DNA of 64,000 bases from NCBI GenBank assembly GCA_015487555.1, contig WFPK01000115.1:1-64000 (forward strand). The letters are read 5' to 3'. The DNA is from Phycisphaerales bacterium (GTDB lineage: Bacteria > Planctomycetota > Phycisphaerae > Phycisphaerales > UBA1924). Both the position numbers and the translations under genes were made by a program. The notes beneath the pieces are model-generated. The model ran no database searches, was not told the origin of the DNA, and saw nothing but the letters and a program-made list of their open reading frames with translations. Within the stretch, counting starts at the first letter, position 1; the number at the start of each line of letters is the position of its first letter. Below, one piece after another: positions 50,271 through 59,064 of this stretch.

Positions 50271-50540
50271 ATGGCCCACTCCAACTCCGCGAAAAAACGC
50301 ATCCGCCAGAATATCACCAGCAGAGCCCGCAACCGCTGGCGCATCAAGAATATGCGCGCAGCCATCAAAGGGTTCGAGGACGCACTCGCTGAAGGATCAA
50401 ATGAGCAGGCAACCACCGCATTTCGTAGTGCTGCCGCTTTGGTTGACAAAACCGCTCAAGCGGGTGTGATCCATGCCAACCAGGCTGCGAGACGCAAGAG
50501 TCGCATGAACGCTCGGCTCAAAGCCAAAGTGCAAGGCTGA
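50271..50540 (+). CDS. rpsT: Ribosomal protein S20
   Basis: This 89-residue basic protein begins with MAHSNSAKKRIRQN and has the three-helix S20 core (ARNRWRIKNMRAAIKGFEDAL, TTAFRSAAALVDKTAQAGVIHANQAARRKSRM). It binds 16S rRNA helices in the body of the small subunit. It is monocistronic, with its own terminator 59 bases after the stop. Confidence 0.96.
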   Translation: MAHSNSAKKRIRQNITSRARNRWRIKNMRAAIKGFEDALAEGSNEQATTAFRSAAALVDKTAQAGVIHANQAARRKSRMNARLKAKVQG

Positions 50541-50598
50541 GCAAGGCAATAATGCACAGAGGCCTTGGCACAGAACTTTGAAGAAGAGAACGATTTCG

Positions 50599-50625
50599 GC
50601 TCGACCATCCCCGGTCGAGCTTTTT
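50599..50625 (+). terminator. Intrinsic terminator of rpsT
   Basis: GCTCGACC (50599-50606) pairs with GGTCGAGC (50613-50620) around a six-base loop, then TTTTT. It ends 50 bases before the next start. Confidence 0.9.
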
Positions 50626-50674
50626 CGTCTCGACGCCGAGTTTTCCCCCTAAGGATCGGGCGGCTGAGGGGACT

Positions 50675-51481
50675 ATGAACCATCGACAGAAACATCAACC
50701 CACAGTATTGCCCACGCAGACCCGATCCGGGGTTGGGTTTGCCAACACAGGCTACTTCGAGCTCTCCTCGCGACCATTGCACACCCTGATCTTCCTTCTC
50801 CCAATCATCGGCTTCTATGAGATCGGATCCATGGGGCTCTTGGGCTCAGGTGAGGTCGCCAAGCTCGAAGCACAGGATATGCTCGTGCGATTCTTCGATC
50901 TCTTCGGCACCCTCGGGCTCCACCTGCCCGCCTTTGCACTGATCGTCACGCTCTTGCTCCAGCATATCTTGAGCAAAGATACCTGGCGGATTGTGCCCAT
51001 CGTGCCCTTTGCGATGATTGTTGAATCCGCGTTCTTGACTTGGCCTTTGATTATCCTTGTGGTCATCCTCAATCCCCAAGCATCGGGCATGATGATCCAA
51101 GGGGAGGGCGGGGTGCCTGCGCACACCTTCTGGGAGGGGCTCTACCTCTCGTTTGGAGCCGGGCTCTACGAAGAAATGCTTTTTCGTCTGGTGCTTATCA
51201 CCATCTTGCACTTCCTGATTACCGATGTGCTGAGTTTCAAAGACCGAACCGGGAAGATCGCAGCCGTCCTTCTCTCGGCCCTTGCCTTTGCCTGGCTCCA
51301 CGATGGGGTGTATATCCCCGGCTCGGGGCTCAACTTCCGTCTCGCAGCCTTCTACACCCTCGCCGGGGTGTATTTCGGGATTCTGTTCCTCATGCGTGGA
51401 TTGGGATTGGCGGTGGGGGCCCATCTGATGTATGACCTGCTCGTCTTTGTCGTGATGCCGGGGATTCAGGATCAATCCTGA
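50675..51481 (+). CDS. CPBP-family intramembrane metalloprotease
   Basis: This 268-residue membrane protein has about seven helices. The CPBP/CAAX-protease signature is visible: EEMLFR near residue 167-172 (the glutamate pair and Arg), FAWLHD near 207-212 with the catalytic His, and HLMYDLL near 248-254 for the second metal ligand. The substrate is unknown. Some relatives process prenylated peptides or bacteriocins or serve as stress-related membrane proteases. It is isolated between the rpsT terminator and an unknown gene. Confidence 0.85.
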   Translation: MNHRQKHQPTVLPTQTRSGVGFANTGYFELSSRPLHTLIFLLPIIGFYEIGSMGLLGSGEVAKLEAQDMLVRFFDLFGTLGLHLPAFALIVTLLLQHILSKDTWRIVPIVPFAMIVESAFLTWPLIILVVILNPQASGMMIQGEGGVPAHTFWEGLYLSFGAGLYEEMLFRLVLITILHFLITDVLSFKDRTGKIAAVLLSALAFAWLHDGVYIPGSGLNFRLAAFYTLAGVYFGILFLMRGLGLAVGAHLMYDLLVFVVMPGIQDQS

Positions 51482-51639
51482 GCACCGATCTGAAGACCGA
51501 TTGGGGCAGAATTAATTCCCATCCGCCCGCATGATCCAGAATGATCCAGATTCCGTGTGTAGATCGGGGCGCACGATCCCTTCTCATCTGGTATAGTGCC
51601 CGCATCGACTCCTGTCCTTCCATGTCATGGAGATGCCCG

Positions 51640-51960
51640 ATGCCGGACCTTGGTTTCGCTCTTGATGGCTTATACGCCTGTGGCTGGTGGCCAGGCGATG
51701 GTGATCGATGTCTCCAGTATACCGACGGACGATGGTATCCAGACGAATCCATGGTCCTTGAATCCTTCGCCGAGCTGGACACCTTTGCCGATATCCGGAA
51801 ACCGACCTCGTCCATTGCCGTCGAGGTGGTCTGGCGTTCGCCCAGACGCGGGCGACAATCGGTGCTCGGGCGATCGCGGGAGGAGGCGTTGATCCTCGCC
51901 TTTACCAACCTGTATCTGGAAATACATACTTGCTCGGGCGATTGGTTGAGCAAACCGTGA
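51640..51960 (+). CDS. Small unknown protein
   Basis: This protein of 106 residues comes from the ATG at 51640, with GGAG before it. It begins MPDLGFALDGLYACGWWPGDGD and contains RWYPDESM, a VEVVWRSPRRGRQS segment and a Leu-rich C-terminal stretch. Two Trp-Trp or Trp-Tyr clusters and four Cys are conspicuous. No family was recognised. Its coding status rests on the ribosome-binding site and length only. Confidence 0.5.
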   Translation: MPDLGFALDGLYACGWWPGDGDRCLQYTDGRWYPDESMVLESFAELDTFADIRKPTSSIAVEVVWRSPRRGRQSVLGRSREEALILAFTNLYLEIHTCSGDWLSKP

Positions 51961-52008
51961 TTAGGCGATATTTTGCATGAAAACATGCCTCGCCGGGAAC
52001 CCCTCTGC

Positions 52009-52036
52009 TTGACGATGCACATCGCAGGCGTACTAT
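52009..52036 (+). promoter_or_regulatory. Promoter of tRNA-Glu
   Basis: TTGACG (52009-52014) and TACTAT (52031-52036) are 16 bases apart. The start would fall about 14 bases before the tRNA 5-prime end. Confidence 0.6.
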
Positions 52037-52056
52037 TGCCCCTGACAACCGTCCTT

Positions 52057-52131
52057 GGCCCCATCGTCTAGCCAGGTCCAGGACACCAGGTTTTCATCCT
52101 GGTAACGCGGGTTCAAATCCCGCTGGGGTCA
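52057..52131 (+). tRNA. tRNA-Glu (TTC)
   Basis: This 75-base cloverleaf has acceptor GGCCCCA against TGGGGTC with one G-U pair, anticodon arm CCAGG-TTTTCAT-CCTGG with anticodon TTC, and T-arm GCGGG-TTCAAAT-CCCGC. Discriminator A. CCA is not encoded. Confidence 0.95.
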
Positions 52132-52134
52132 TTG

Positions 52135-52168
52135 ACCAGAGGTTCTTGAGTGAGCCTCTGGTTTTTTT
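52135..52168 (+). terminator. Intrinsic terminator of tRNA-Glu
   Basis: ACCAGAGG (52135-52142) pairs with CCTCTGGT (52155-52162) and is followed by seven T. Confidence 0.9.
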
Positions 52169-52183
52169 ATTATGCCGGGTTTT

Positions 52184-52900
52184 TTATGTTGATTTGAGAT
52201 TCAGCTCGTCAACCACCGTCTGGATCACATCAAAGTCAAATCCCCGCCGGGCAAGCCGACCCGTGATTCGCCGAATCCGAACCTCAGGCTCGTGCCGATC
52301 CGAGATCGACCGCGCAGCCGACTGTGCCAGTTTGCGAGCATCGGCCACCGCGTCGCGCTCTTCGAGCGCCTCGTCGAGCACCTGTTGGATAATCTCCCCG
52401 CAGATTCCCTTTTCACGCAGCTTGCCTTCGAGCAACCTTCGCCCCGCCGGCTTTCGGCTCAGCTGACTCCGCACGACCATCCGGGCGTAGTTCTCATCAT
52501 CGAGCACCTGCAGCTCGGTCAGCCTTTGGATCGTCCACTCGATCGCCTGAGGCTCGTATCCATATTCCTTGAGCTTGCGCCCCAGCTCCTTGCCCGATTT
52601 GGCCCGCTTGGTCAGGATGCGAATCCCCGCTCGGTAGGCATTGCCCCGGGCGAGTTCATCCGCGAGTGAAGCGGCCAAATCTGCTGTCCAAGCCATACCG
52701 ACTTCAAGTTTGAGATCGGCTTTGGTGTCGAGCAGAATCCGCCCGAGTCTTCGCCGATCCACAAAGAGCGTCACCCGCGCCGGGTCGTCTTTGCAAGGGT
52801 GCAAGGAGGTGATGCGAGCCGACCCATCGAGCAGCAACGGCTCGAGTTCTTTCTTGGGATATCGACTCCTGCCATACGAGTTGCGCCCAGAGGTGCTCAT
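52184..52900 (-). CDS. recX: RecX, regulator of RecA
   Basis: This 238-residue helical protein has the RecX repeats. RAKSGKELGRKLKEYGYEPQAIEWTIQRLTELQVLDDENYARMVV is the first and KPAGRRLLEGKLREKGICGEIIQQVLDEA the second; a third, RIRRITGRLARRGFDFDVIQTVV, follows. A 60-residue N-terminal part (SARITSLHPCKDDPARVTLFVDRRR) precedes these. RecX binds RecA filaments and blocks strand exchange. recA is not next to it in this window. Its ATG overlaps the stop of the TPR gene by four bases. Confidence 0.88.
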   Translation of the reverse strand: MSTSGRNSYGRSRYPKKELEPLLLDGSARITSLHPCKDDPARVTLFVDRRRLGRILLDTKADLKLEVGMAWTADLAASLADELARGNAYRAGIRILTKRAKSGKELGRKLKEYGYEPQAIEWTIQRLTELQVLDDENYARMVVRSQLSRKPAGRRLLEGKLREKGICGEIIQQVLDEALEERDAVADARKLAQSAARSISDRHEPEVRIRRITGRLARRGFDFDVIQTVVDELNLKST

Positions 52901-53205
52901 GCCAGAGATTCTAACAGCTCCACCAACTCAGATGCAGCGTGCCCGTCGTTGATCTGCCTGGCAGCCTCGATTCCTGCCTGAATCACCCGCCTGGCCTCGT
53001 CCGATTGTCCGAGCTCGTCGAGCGTTTGCCCCTTGAAGTAGTACGCGTAGCAATAGGTCGGGTCGAGTTCGATGGCCTTGGTATAGCAGGCAAGGGCTTG
53101 GTCGAGTTTGCCAGCCTTGGCGAGCTCTTGCCCGAGCCCATAGTGCACAAACGGGTCATCGGGGTCGATCGAGAGCAATTTTTCGAGTTGGTCAATCGTG
53201 GGCAT
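52897..53205 (-). CDS. Short tetratricopeptide-repeat protein
   Basis: This 102-residue cytosolic protein has about two TPR units (FVHYGLGQELAKAGKLDQALACYTKAIELDP and the following YCYAYYFKGQTLDELGQSDEARRVIQAGIEAA). It probably binds a partner protein. It precedes recX on the same strand and overlaps its start by four bases, so the two are co-translated. No catalytic motifs are present. Confidence 0.8.
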   Translation of the reverse strand: MPTIDQLEKLLSIDPDDPFVHYGLGQELAKAGKLDQALACYTKAIELDPTYCYAYYFKGQTLDELGQSDEARRVIQAGIEAARQINDGHAASELVELLESLA

Positions 53206-53306
53206 GGGACAGACCTTTTCAGGAAGTGGGTCAAGTCGCAGCCCTCAAGCGACCGGGGAAAACCAAAGTGCGGGGAGCTCATCTGCCCCCGTCCCTCCTG
53301 CCGATT

Positions 53307-54167
53307 TTATTTCGAATAATCAAACACGCCGCGACCGGTCTTGTCGCCCAGTCGCCCCGCAACCACCAGCTGCTTGAGCAACGGACACGCGCGGTACCGA
53401 TCGTTGTTGAGCCCGTCGGCCAGCACATCCATGATGTGCACGCAGGTATCGAGCCCAATAAAGTCCGCCAGACGCAACGGGCCCATTGGATGTGCCATGC
53501 CCAGCTTCATAATCTCATCAATATGCTCGGGCTCAGCGACGCCTTCCATCCACGCATAGAACGCTTCATTAATCATCGGCATCAGCACCCGATTCGACAC
53601 AAACCCCGCCCGGTCGTTCGCTGGCACCGCGACCTTGCCCATCGCCTCGGCGAGGGCAATCGTCCGCTTGGTCGTCTCTTCGCTCGTCGCCAACCCATTG
53701 ATGACCTCAACGAGTTTCATCACAGGCACCGGGTTGAAGAAGTGCATCCCGATGAACCGATCCGCCGCATCGCCCACACTCGTCGCCAACTCCGTAATCG
53801 AAATCGACGAGGTGTTCGAGGCGAGGATCTGATTCTCCGTAAACTTATCCGCGAGCCCCGCGAAGATCTTCTTCTTCACATCGACATCCTCAACCACCGC
53901 TTCGATCACGATGTCGGCGTCGCTCAGGTAGTTCAGATCGGTGACATAGGTCAGTTTGTCTTTGGCGCATTTGAGTTCATCATCGCTCATGCGTCCTTTT
54001 TCGACTGCGCGAGCGAGGAGTTTGTCGTGGAGCCCTTCGCACCGGATCAGCGCATCGGAGTCGAGGTCATAGACGACGGTTTCAAACCCGTTGACCGCCG
54101 AGATTTGGGCGATCCCGCCGCCCATTTGTCCGCTGCCGATGATCGCGACTTTGTTGATTCCGTGCAT
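53307..54167 (-). CDS. hbd: 3-hydroxybutyryl-CoA (3-hydroxyacyl-CoA) dehydrogenase
   Basis: This 286-residue enzyme has the NAD-binding loop GSGQMGGGIAQISA at residues 11-24, ASNTSSISI, GMHFFNPVPVMKLVEVI with the catalytic His, RAGFVSNRVLMPMINEA and LADFIGLDTCVHIMDVL. The family oxidises (or reduces) 3-hydroxybutyryl-CoA in butyrate or fatty acid metabolism. It is transcribed away from the cobalamin/GTPase fusion gene, which also concerns acyl-CoA chemistry. A 170-base divergent region holds the promoters. Confidence 0.95.
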   Translation of the reverse strand: MHGINKVAIIGSGQMGGGIAQISAVNGFETVVYDLDSDALIRCEGLHDKLLARAVEKGRMSDDELKCAKDKLTYVTDLNYLSDADIVIEAVVEDVDVKKKIFAGLADKFTENQILASNTSSISITELATSVGDAADRFIGMHFFNPVPVMKLVEVINGLATSEETTKRTIALAEAMGKVAVPANDRAGFVSNRVLMPMINEAFYAWMEGVAEPEHIDEIMKLGMAHPMGPLRLADFIGLDTCVHIMDVLADGLNNDRYRACPLLKQLVVAGRLGDKTGRGVFDYSK

Positions 54168-54336
54168 CGTCTATCTCCTGTATGTCTGATGGAAAGGGGG
54201 CCCGAACTGGGTCAAAATCATAGACGGGAGACCCGATATTGTCGCCCGGATCGCACCAATCCATCCGAGCAAATCCACGATTTCACGCATAGAATCTCAC
54301 CCGTCCGACGATCCATTGCCTCACAAGGATTCACCC

Positions 54337-55497
54337 ATGGCCCATCAACTCGACGCTGCGACCAGTGCCTTTGAAAAACTCGACCGGTGCGCCGATCTCG
54401 ACCACCGCCCTCGCGTGCTGCTGGGCAAGATGGGGCTCGACGGGCACGACCGAGGCGTCAAGGTCATCGCCCGCGCCCTGCGAGACAGCGGCGTCCATGT
54501 CATCTACTCCGGGCTCTGGCAGACCCCGGCCTCGCTGGCGATCTCTGCCCGCGACGAGGATGTCGATGTCATCGCTGCCTCGATGATGTCCAACTCCCAC
54601 CTGGTGCTCGGCAAGCGCCTCGTCGATTCGATGAACGAGGTCGGGCGTCCGGATATTCCGGTGCTCATGGGCGGGATTCTGCCTCAGGAAGATATCGTCA
54701 AGCTCCTCGACATGGGCATCCGCGAATGCTTCCCGACGGGCACCGGGCTCATTGACATCGTCAACGCGGTCAAAGCAACCGTGCATCCTCAATCTCAGCT
54801 CATCGAATCCGCCCACCCCAGCGCTCAGCTCGCCCGCGACATCTCGCTGATGCACAACGAAAAAGCGATGCGACCCGATGCAACCAAGAGACGCCCCAAT
54901 CGCGTCATCGGCTTCACCGGCTCGCCAGGCGCAGGCAAGAGCACCCTCGTCGCCCAGCTCGCCCGCGAACACTTTGTGCGTGCCCAAGAAGATCCGTCCA
55001 TGGGACGCTGCGCGGTGCTCGCGTTCGATCCCAAGAGCCCGATCACCAGCGGCGCACTGCTCGGCGATCGCTTGCGTGTCGATTTCAACAACATCGGCGA
55101 GCATGTCTACTACCACTCGCTGGCGATCCGAGGCGAGGACTACCACGGCTTAAACGACATCATCGAACTCATCGGCGGCTCATGCACCGGCAACGATCGC
55201 TATGACACCCTTTATGTCGAAACCGTCGGCGCTGGACAGAACGAAACCATGATCCGCGACTTTGTCGATACCACCGCGGTCGTCCTGACCCCGGGCATGG
55301 GCGATTCGGTCCAGATGGACAAAGCCGGGATTTTGGAGATCGCCGATATCTTTGTCTGCAACAAGGCTGATTATCCTGGCGAGGATGATCTCGTCCGTGA
55401 TCTGCGTGATATTGCAGGATCAACCCCGATCGTCGAAACCGTCGCCACCCACGCCAAGGGCATCCCCGAGCTCTTCGATACACTGATGGGCTCATGA
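54337..55497 (+). CDS. Cobalamin-binding domain fused to MeaB-type GTPase
   Basis: This protein of 386 residues has a B12-binding domain at about 20-150 with the base-off motif DGHDRG (Asp35, His37, Gly40). It then passes into a G domain with the P-loop GSPGAGKS (about 195-202), the FDPKSP switch, a DTLYVETVGAGQNE metal-binding part and NKADYPGED. MeaB-like proteins load and protect methylmalonyl- or isobutyryl-CoA mutases. In IcmF the order is B12 domain, G domain, catalytic domain; here the first two are joined without the mutase. The catalytic subunit must be elsewhere. It is linked to pncC by a four-base overlap. Confidence 0.88.
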   Translation: MAHQLDAATSAFEKLDRCADLDHRPRVLLGKMGLDGHDRGVKVIARALRDSGVHVIYSGLWQTPASLAISARDEDVDVIAASMMSNSHLVLGKRLVDSMNEVGRPDIPVLMGGILPQEDIVKLLDMGIRECFPTGTGLIDIVNAVKATVHPQSQLIESAHPSAQLARDISLMHNEKAMRPDATKRRPNRVIGFTGSPGAGKSTLVAQLAREHFVRAQEDPSMGRCAVLAFDPKSPITSGALLGDRLRVDFNNIGEHVYYHSLAIRGEDYHGLNDIIELIGGSCTGNDRYDTLYVETVGAGQNETMIRDFVDTTAVVLTPGMGDSVQMDKAGILEIADIFVCNKADYPGEDDLVRDLRDIAGSTPIVETVATHAKGIPELFDTLMGS

Positions 55498-56057
55498 CCA
55501 GTGCCGATCCCATTCTACCTGATCCCATTTTGCCTTTGGTGATCGAAGCTGCCGACCTGCTCGGCGAGAAGCGCCTGACCCTCTCCACCGTCGAGAGCTG
55601 CACCGGAGGCATGGTCGGCGCTGCCCTGACCGCATTGCCGGGCATCTCGGATGTCTATCTTGGCGGGTACATCACCTATTCAAACATGGCCAAGCAGATG
55701 GCTGTGGGGGGCAAGCCGCGGACACTCGCCCAGCACGGCGCGGTGAGTTCGCAGGTTGCGATCGAAATGGGTAGAGGCGGCCGTCGCAAACTCCTGACGA
55801 CCCACACCATCGCCATCACCGGCATCGCCGGCCCCGACGGCGGCTCCGATGACAAACCCGTCGGCACAGTCTGGATTTGCGTGCTGAGCCACTGTGAAGA
55901 GGTTGATTGCCGACGGTTCATCTTCCCGGGCAACCGAGCCGCCGTTCGTACTCAGGCCGTCATCTCCGCCCTCTCGATGCTGATCCAGAATCTCACCGAG
56001 GTGTATCGGCAACTCGACCATCAGCATGAGCAGGTTTGGGAGCGATCCGAGCCATAG
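55494..56057 (+). CDS. pncC: CinA C-terminal/PncC nicotinamide mononucleotide deamidase
   Basis: This 187-residue protein matches the amidase domain of CinA. It contains LTLSTVESCTGGMVGAALTALPGISDVYLGGYITYSNMAK and, further on, TIAITGIAGPDGGSDDKPVGTVWI, with the Ser/Thr-rich active-site loops. The domain deamidates NMN to nicotinate mononucleotide in pyridine nucleotide salvage. The N-terminal CinA domain is absent, so the symbol pncC is apt. It overlaps the upstream fusion by four bases; thiS follows 8 bases later. Confidence 0.9.
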   Translation: MTSADPILPDPILPLVIEAADLLGEKRLTLSTVESCTGGMVGAALTALPGISDVYLGGYITYSNMAKQMAVGGKPRTLAQHGAVSSQVAIEMGRGGRRKLLTTHTIAITGIAGPDGGSDDKPVGTVWICVLSHCEEVDCRRFIFPGNRAAVRTQAVISALSMLIQNLTEVYRQLDHQHEQVWERSEP

Positions 56058-56065
56058 ACTCTGCC

Positions 56066-56266
56066 ATGATCTGCACTGTCAACGCCCAACCCAAAGAACT
56101 CCCCGAAGGCACCACCGTCGAAGGGCTCATCGAACTCCTCGGGCTCGCCGGGTCGATCTGTGCTGCCGAGGTCGATAAAAAAATCGTCCCCAAACGGGAA
56201 CGATCGGAAACGATACTCAAAGAAGGCCAATCCATCGAAATCGTCACCCTCGTTGGCGGCGGATGA
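56066..56266 (+). CDS. thiS: ThiS sulphur carrier protein
   Basis: This 66-residue ubiquitin-like protein has the TVEGLIELLGL helix and ends in Gly-Gly-Gly (VTLVGGG), the acceptor for the thiocarboxylate used in thiazole synthesis. The ATG at 56066 gives the usual ThiS length. No other thiamine gene is adjacent, and the opposite PpiD-like gene ends 16 bases away, so it is at the end of its transcription unit. Because ThiS and MoaD share the tail, MoaD function was considered but its separate location argues against it. Confidence 0.85.
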   Translation: MICTVNAQPKELPEGTTVEGLIELLGLAGSICAAEVDKKIVPKRERSETILKEGQSIEIVTLVGGG

Positions 56267-56282
56267 CCGATTCCTCTTCGAT

Positions 56283-58328
56283 TTATCCCTCGCTGGATTC
56301 CTCAGCAGATTCTGACTCATCAGCACCAGCTTCCTTGGCCTTGTCCTCATCGAGCCAGGTCAAGCCGTACCGGGCAGCCAAGGCTTTGAAGGAGAACGGG
56401 TCTTCGAGATCACGCGAAGCTTGGGCGAGTTCCTGTTGTCCAGCTGTCGCCACCACCCCATTTGACAAGGCTCTGAACTCCTCGATGCTTACTGGGCGAG
56501 GTGCAACCACGCGTGAGATTGCAACCGAACGCGACTCGGGGAGTGCAACCACCACCGCGATCGGATCGGCCGCGACGGCTTGGGGGGTTGCCAATGGGTC
56601 GATACCCGCAGCTGCCGCGATGACCGCCGTCCGGAACGACTCGACATTGAGACTCGGTTCAACAAAGCTGGTCAATCGTCCACGATCAATCGAATCTCGC
56701 CGAACAAGAATATTCCGTTTCACATCGGGCGTACGGATCGACTCGGGATTCGGCACCAGCGAGGTCGCCAGCTCGATCGCTGGGGCAAGATCACCACCCG
56801 ATTCGATCGCCGATTTGAACTCCTCGATCCGAGCACTGAGCAGCTTGAACCCCTCGACCGACTTGTAATCGGCGACCACCCGCTCGCGGGTGACATCATC
56901 AACAGACTCGGCCGGGCCTTGCTGGCGAACATCAAGGATCACCGCGTAGTACCGATTGCCGAGCTGATCTTCCGCAGCCGGGTCGACGATCGGCAATCCG
57001 ACCTGCACATCGAGCCCAAGGGTGTTGGGTTCTTCGAGCTCAAAGAACTGAGGCAGGGTGTAGGTGGGGAGCTGGCGTGATCCAATCCGATAGGTCGAGC
57101 TGCCATACCCCGGAAGCGAGGCAATATCGTTGCCCGTGAGCCAACGATCGCCGATGATGGTGATTTGTGGAGTTGGGAGCAACACCGAGAATCGTTCATT
57201 GATTCGTTCAACAACGAGTCTCGCGATATCTTCGAGTTTGGGTCGGCGTGATTCCCAGTCATCGGGGAGGGTGAGGATGCCGTTGGTTTTGGACAAGCCC
57301 TTGGTTGCGGTGATGATCTGTGCCCGGATGATGCGGTCGGCGTCGATCATCATGTCGGTAGCGATGCGCTCGCGGTATTGGGCTTCGAGATTGAATTTCT
57401 CGACCGGGAACTCCTCGGGGTACTGATCGCGGTTCTGGCTCCAGAGTTTGTGAAGCTCAACCCGATCGACCTTGACGGCGTTCATAAACACATTCTTATC
57501 GAGTGTCAGCCATCCAAGGGCAATACGCGTGGGCTGGGTGTATCCGATGCGATATTCGTTGTCCTCAGGCGACTGGGCCTTGTAGGTGTCAAAGAAGGCT
57601 TGGAGTTGCTCATCGGTCGGCTCGGCAACCGCAGCAGCAGCCAAGTTCGAATCGAGCAATGCCGCATTGATCGCCACCGCGTCGAGTGCTTCGTGGGCCG
57701 CGTGGATGGCGTTGACATCGCTGAATGAGGGCATGGTTTGCATTGCAGAGAGCAGACGGTAGACGCCTCGGGCCTGGGCAAGGATCCGGTATACATCATC
57801 GAGCGTGCTCCGCGCCATCCCGGCCGAGCGTGATGCGTTGGTGTGCATGGTGTTGCTGATCTGGTTGGCCAACTCCGCGAGCCTCTGTTCGGCCTGGGCA
57901 TTGTTGGTGATGAGCCCCTGCTGAGCTTCGGAGATCACGATCACCCGTGCTTCCATCTGGGCAAGCTCGTCGATCCAGGAAACCCCATCACCCGCTTCGC
58001 CCACAAGCCCTGCCATCTCGGCCTGCTTGACCAACAAAAGCCAGTGCAAGGCCATACTCGATTCGTTCGATGGATCAAGCCCGATCCCCCCGACAGAGCG
58101 AGGCCCGAGCGCACGCGGATGCACCCGCCGGAGCAGGCTGATCGCAACATTGGCCCGTTGGGTATCAGCGCGAGTGAAGTTTGTACCATCTTCAAGCTTG
58201 GCGACCTTGGCCTTCATCGGCGATGGTGCAAGACGCGTGAGGACCGGCTCGAGCAAGAACACGATCATCAACAGCGACCCGCCAATGACAAGGATAAAAA
58301 GCTGATATTTCCGGATGAACCTGAGCAT
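56283..58328 (-). CDS. Membrane-anchored PpiD/SurA-like chaperone
   Basis: This 681-residue protein begins with a single transmembrane helix (MLRFIRKYQLFILVIGGSLLMIVFLL), followed by a long periplasmic helical part. It has SurA_N/PpiD-like features such as the repeated helical blocks with ELHKLWSQNRDQYPEEF and a C-terminal half like PPIases (VVADYKSVEGFKLLSARIEEFKSAIESGGDLAPAIELA). No clear parvulin active-site motif was seen. It probably helps fold outer-membrane or secreted proteins at the inner membrane. The ATG at 58328 is taken since an earlier start would add a signal-free extension. Confidence 0.7.
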   Translation of the reverse strand: MLRFIRKYQLFILVIGGSLLMIVFLLEPVLTRLAPSPMKAKVAKLEDGTNFTRADTQRANVAISLLRRVHPRALGPRSVGGIGLDPSNESSMALHWLLLVKQAEMAGLVGEAGDGVSWIDELAQMEARVIVISEAQQGLITNNAQAEQRLAELANQISNTMHTNASRSAGMARSTLDDVYRILAQARGVYRLLSAMQTMPSFSDVNAIHAAHEALDAVAINAALLDSNLAAAAVAEPTDEQLQAFFDTYKAQSPEDNEYRIGYTQPTRIALGWLTLDKNVFMNAVKVDRVELHKLWSQNRDQYPEEFPVEKFNLEAQYRERIATDMMIDADRIIRAQIITATKGLSKTNGILTLPDDWESRRPKLEDIARLVVERINERFSVLLPTPQITIIGDRWLTGNDIASLPGYGSSTYRIGSRQLPTYTLPQFFELEEPNTLGLDVQVGLPIVDPAAEDQLGNRYYAVILDVRQQGPAESVDDVTRERVVADYKSVEGFKLLSARIEEFKSAIESGGDLAPAIELATSLVPNPESIRTPDVKRNILVRRDSIDRGRLTSFVEPSLNVESFRTAVIAAAAGIDPLATPQAVAADPIAVVVALPESRSVAISRVVAPRPVSIEEFRALSNGVVATAGQQELAQASRDLEDPFSFKALAARYGLTWLDEDKAKEAGADESESAEESSEG

Positions 58329-58398
58329 GTTGGCTCCGTGTGAGAGGCGTGGGGGGGATTGGATCGAAAAATGAAAAAACGAATCCACAGGGGTAATC

Positions 58399-58452
58399 CC
58401 GAGGATTCGCTTGGCTCATCCTCGGCGTGGCGCCCAGCAGAGGCCACGCGAG
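58399..58452. other. Two alternative hairpins downstream of rpsD
   Basis: CCGAGGAT (58399-58406) pairs with ATCCTCGG (58418-58425), and CTCG-GCGTGGC (58421-58431) pairs with GCCACGC-GAG (58443-58452). Both use 58421-58425, so only one can form at a time. Neither has a T-tract. They lie between rpsD and the PpiD-like gene. Confidence 0.45.
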
Positions 58453-58464
58453 GTCAGATTGGAT

Positions 58465-59064
58465 TTAGCGATAGAATTCAATAATCAGGTTCGTGTTCAC
58501 ATCGAACGGAATCTGATCCGAAGTCGGTAGCGACGAGATCGTCGAGTTGAGCTCCGATGGGTTGAACGAAATCCAACCCGGAACCTCATGCCCACCCATC
58601 GACTCCATGTTCTCGCGTGCGAGCTTCTGGATCCCGGGCTTGAGCGAGATCACATCCCCGACCTTGACGCGGTACGACGGGATATCCACCTTTTTGCCGT
58701 TGACGAGCACATGCCCGTGATTGACCATCTGGCGTGATGCCCAGATCGTGCGGACAACACCCATACGACGGACAACATTGTCCAGACGAAGCTCGAGGAG
58801 CTGCATCAGGATGTCGCCCGAGTTGCCGGGTCGGCGTTTGGCTTCGTCAACAGTTCGGCGGAACTGCTTTTCGAGGATGTTGTAGTGGTACCGGAGTTTT
58901 TGCTTTTCTTGCAAACGGATGCCGTAGTCACGCAAGCGACGCCCGCGATGCCCGTGCATACCCGGTGCATTGAGCATCCGCTTGGAGGTGTGCTTGGGGA
59001 TATCCGCGATGGGTACTCCAACGCGGCGAGAAAGACGAACCTTGGGTCCTGTATATGTTGCCAT
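58465..59064 (-). CDS. rpsD: Ribosomal protein S4
   Basis: This 199-residue protein from MATYTGPKVRLSRR has the N-terminal S4 part (RRLRDYGIRLQEKQKLRYHYN) and the S4 RNA-binding domain (RLDNVVRRMGVVRTIWASRQMVNHGHVLVNGKKVDIPSYRVKVGD). Note that the N-terminal cysteine pairs of some S4 forms are absent, so this is the zinc-free type. It assembles early in the 30S body. It is encoded away from the alpha operon found in other bacteria. Two mutually exclusive hairpins lie downstream at 58399-58452. Confidence 0.96.
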   Translation of the reverse strand: MATYTGPKVRLSRRVGVPIADIPKHTSKRMLNAPGMHGHRGRRLRDYGIRLQEKQKLRYHYNILEKQFRRTVDEAKRRPGNSGDILMQLLELRLDNVVRRMGVVRTIWASRQMVNHGHVLVNGKKVDIPSYRVKVGDVISLKPGIQKLARENMESMGGHEVPGWISFNPSELNSTISSLPTSDQIPFDVNTNLIIEFYR

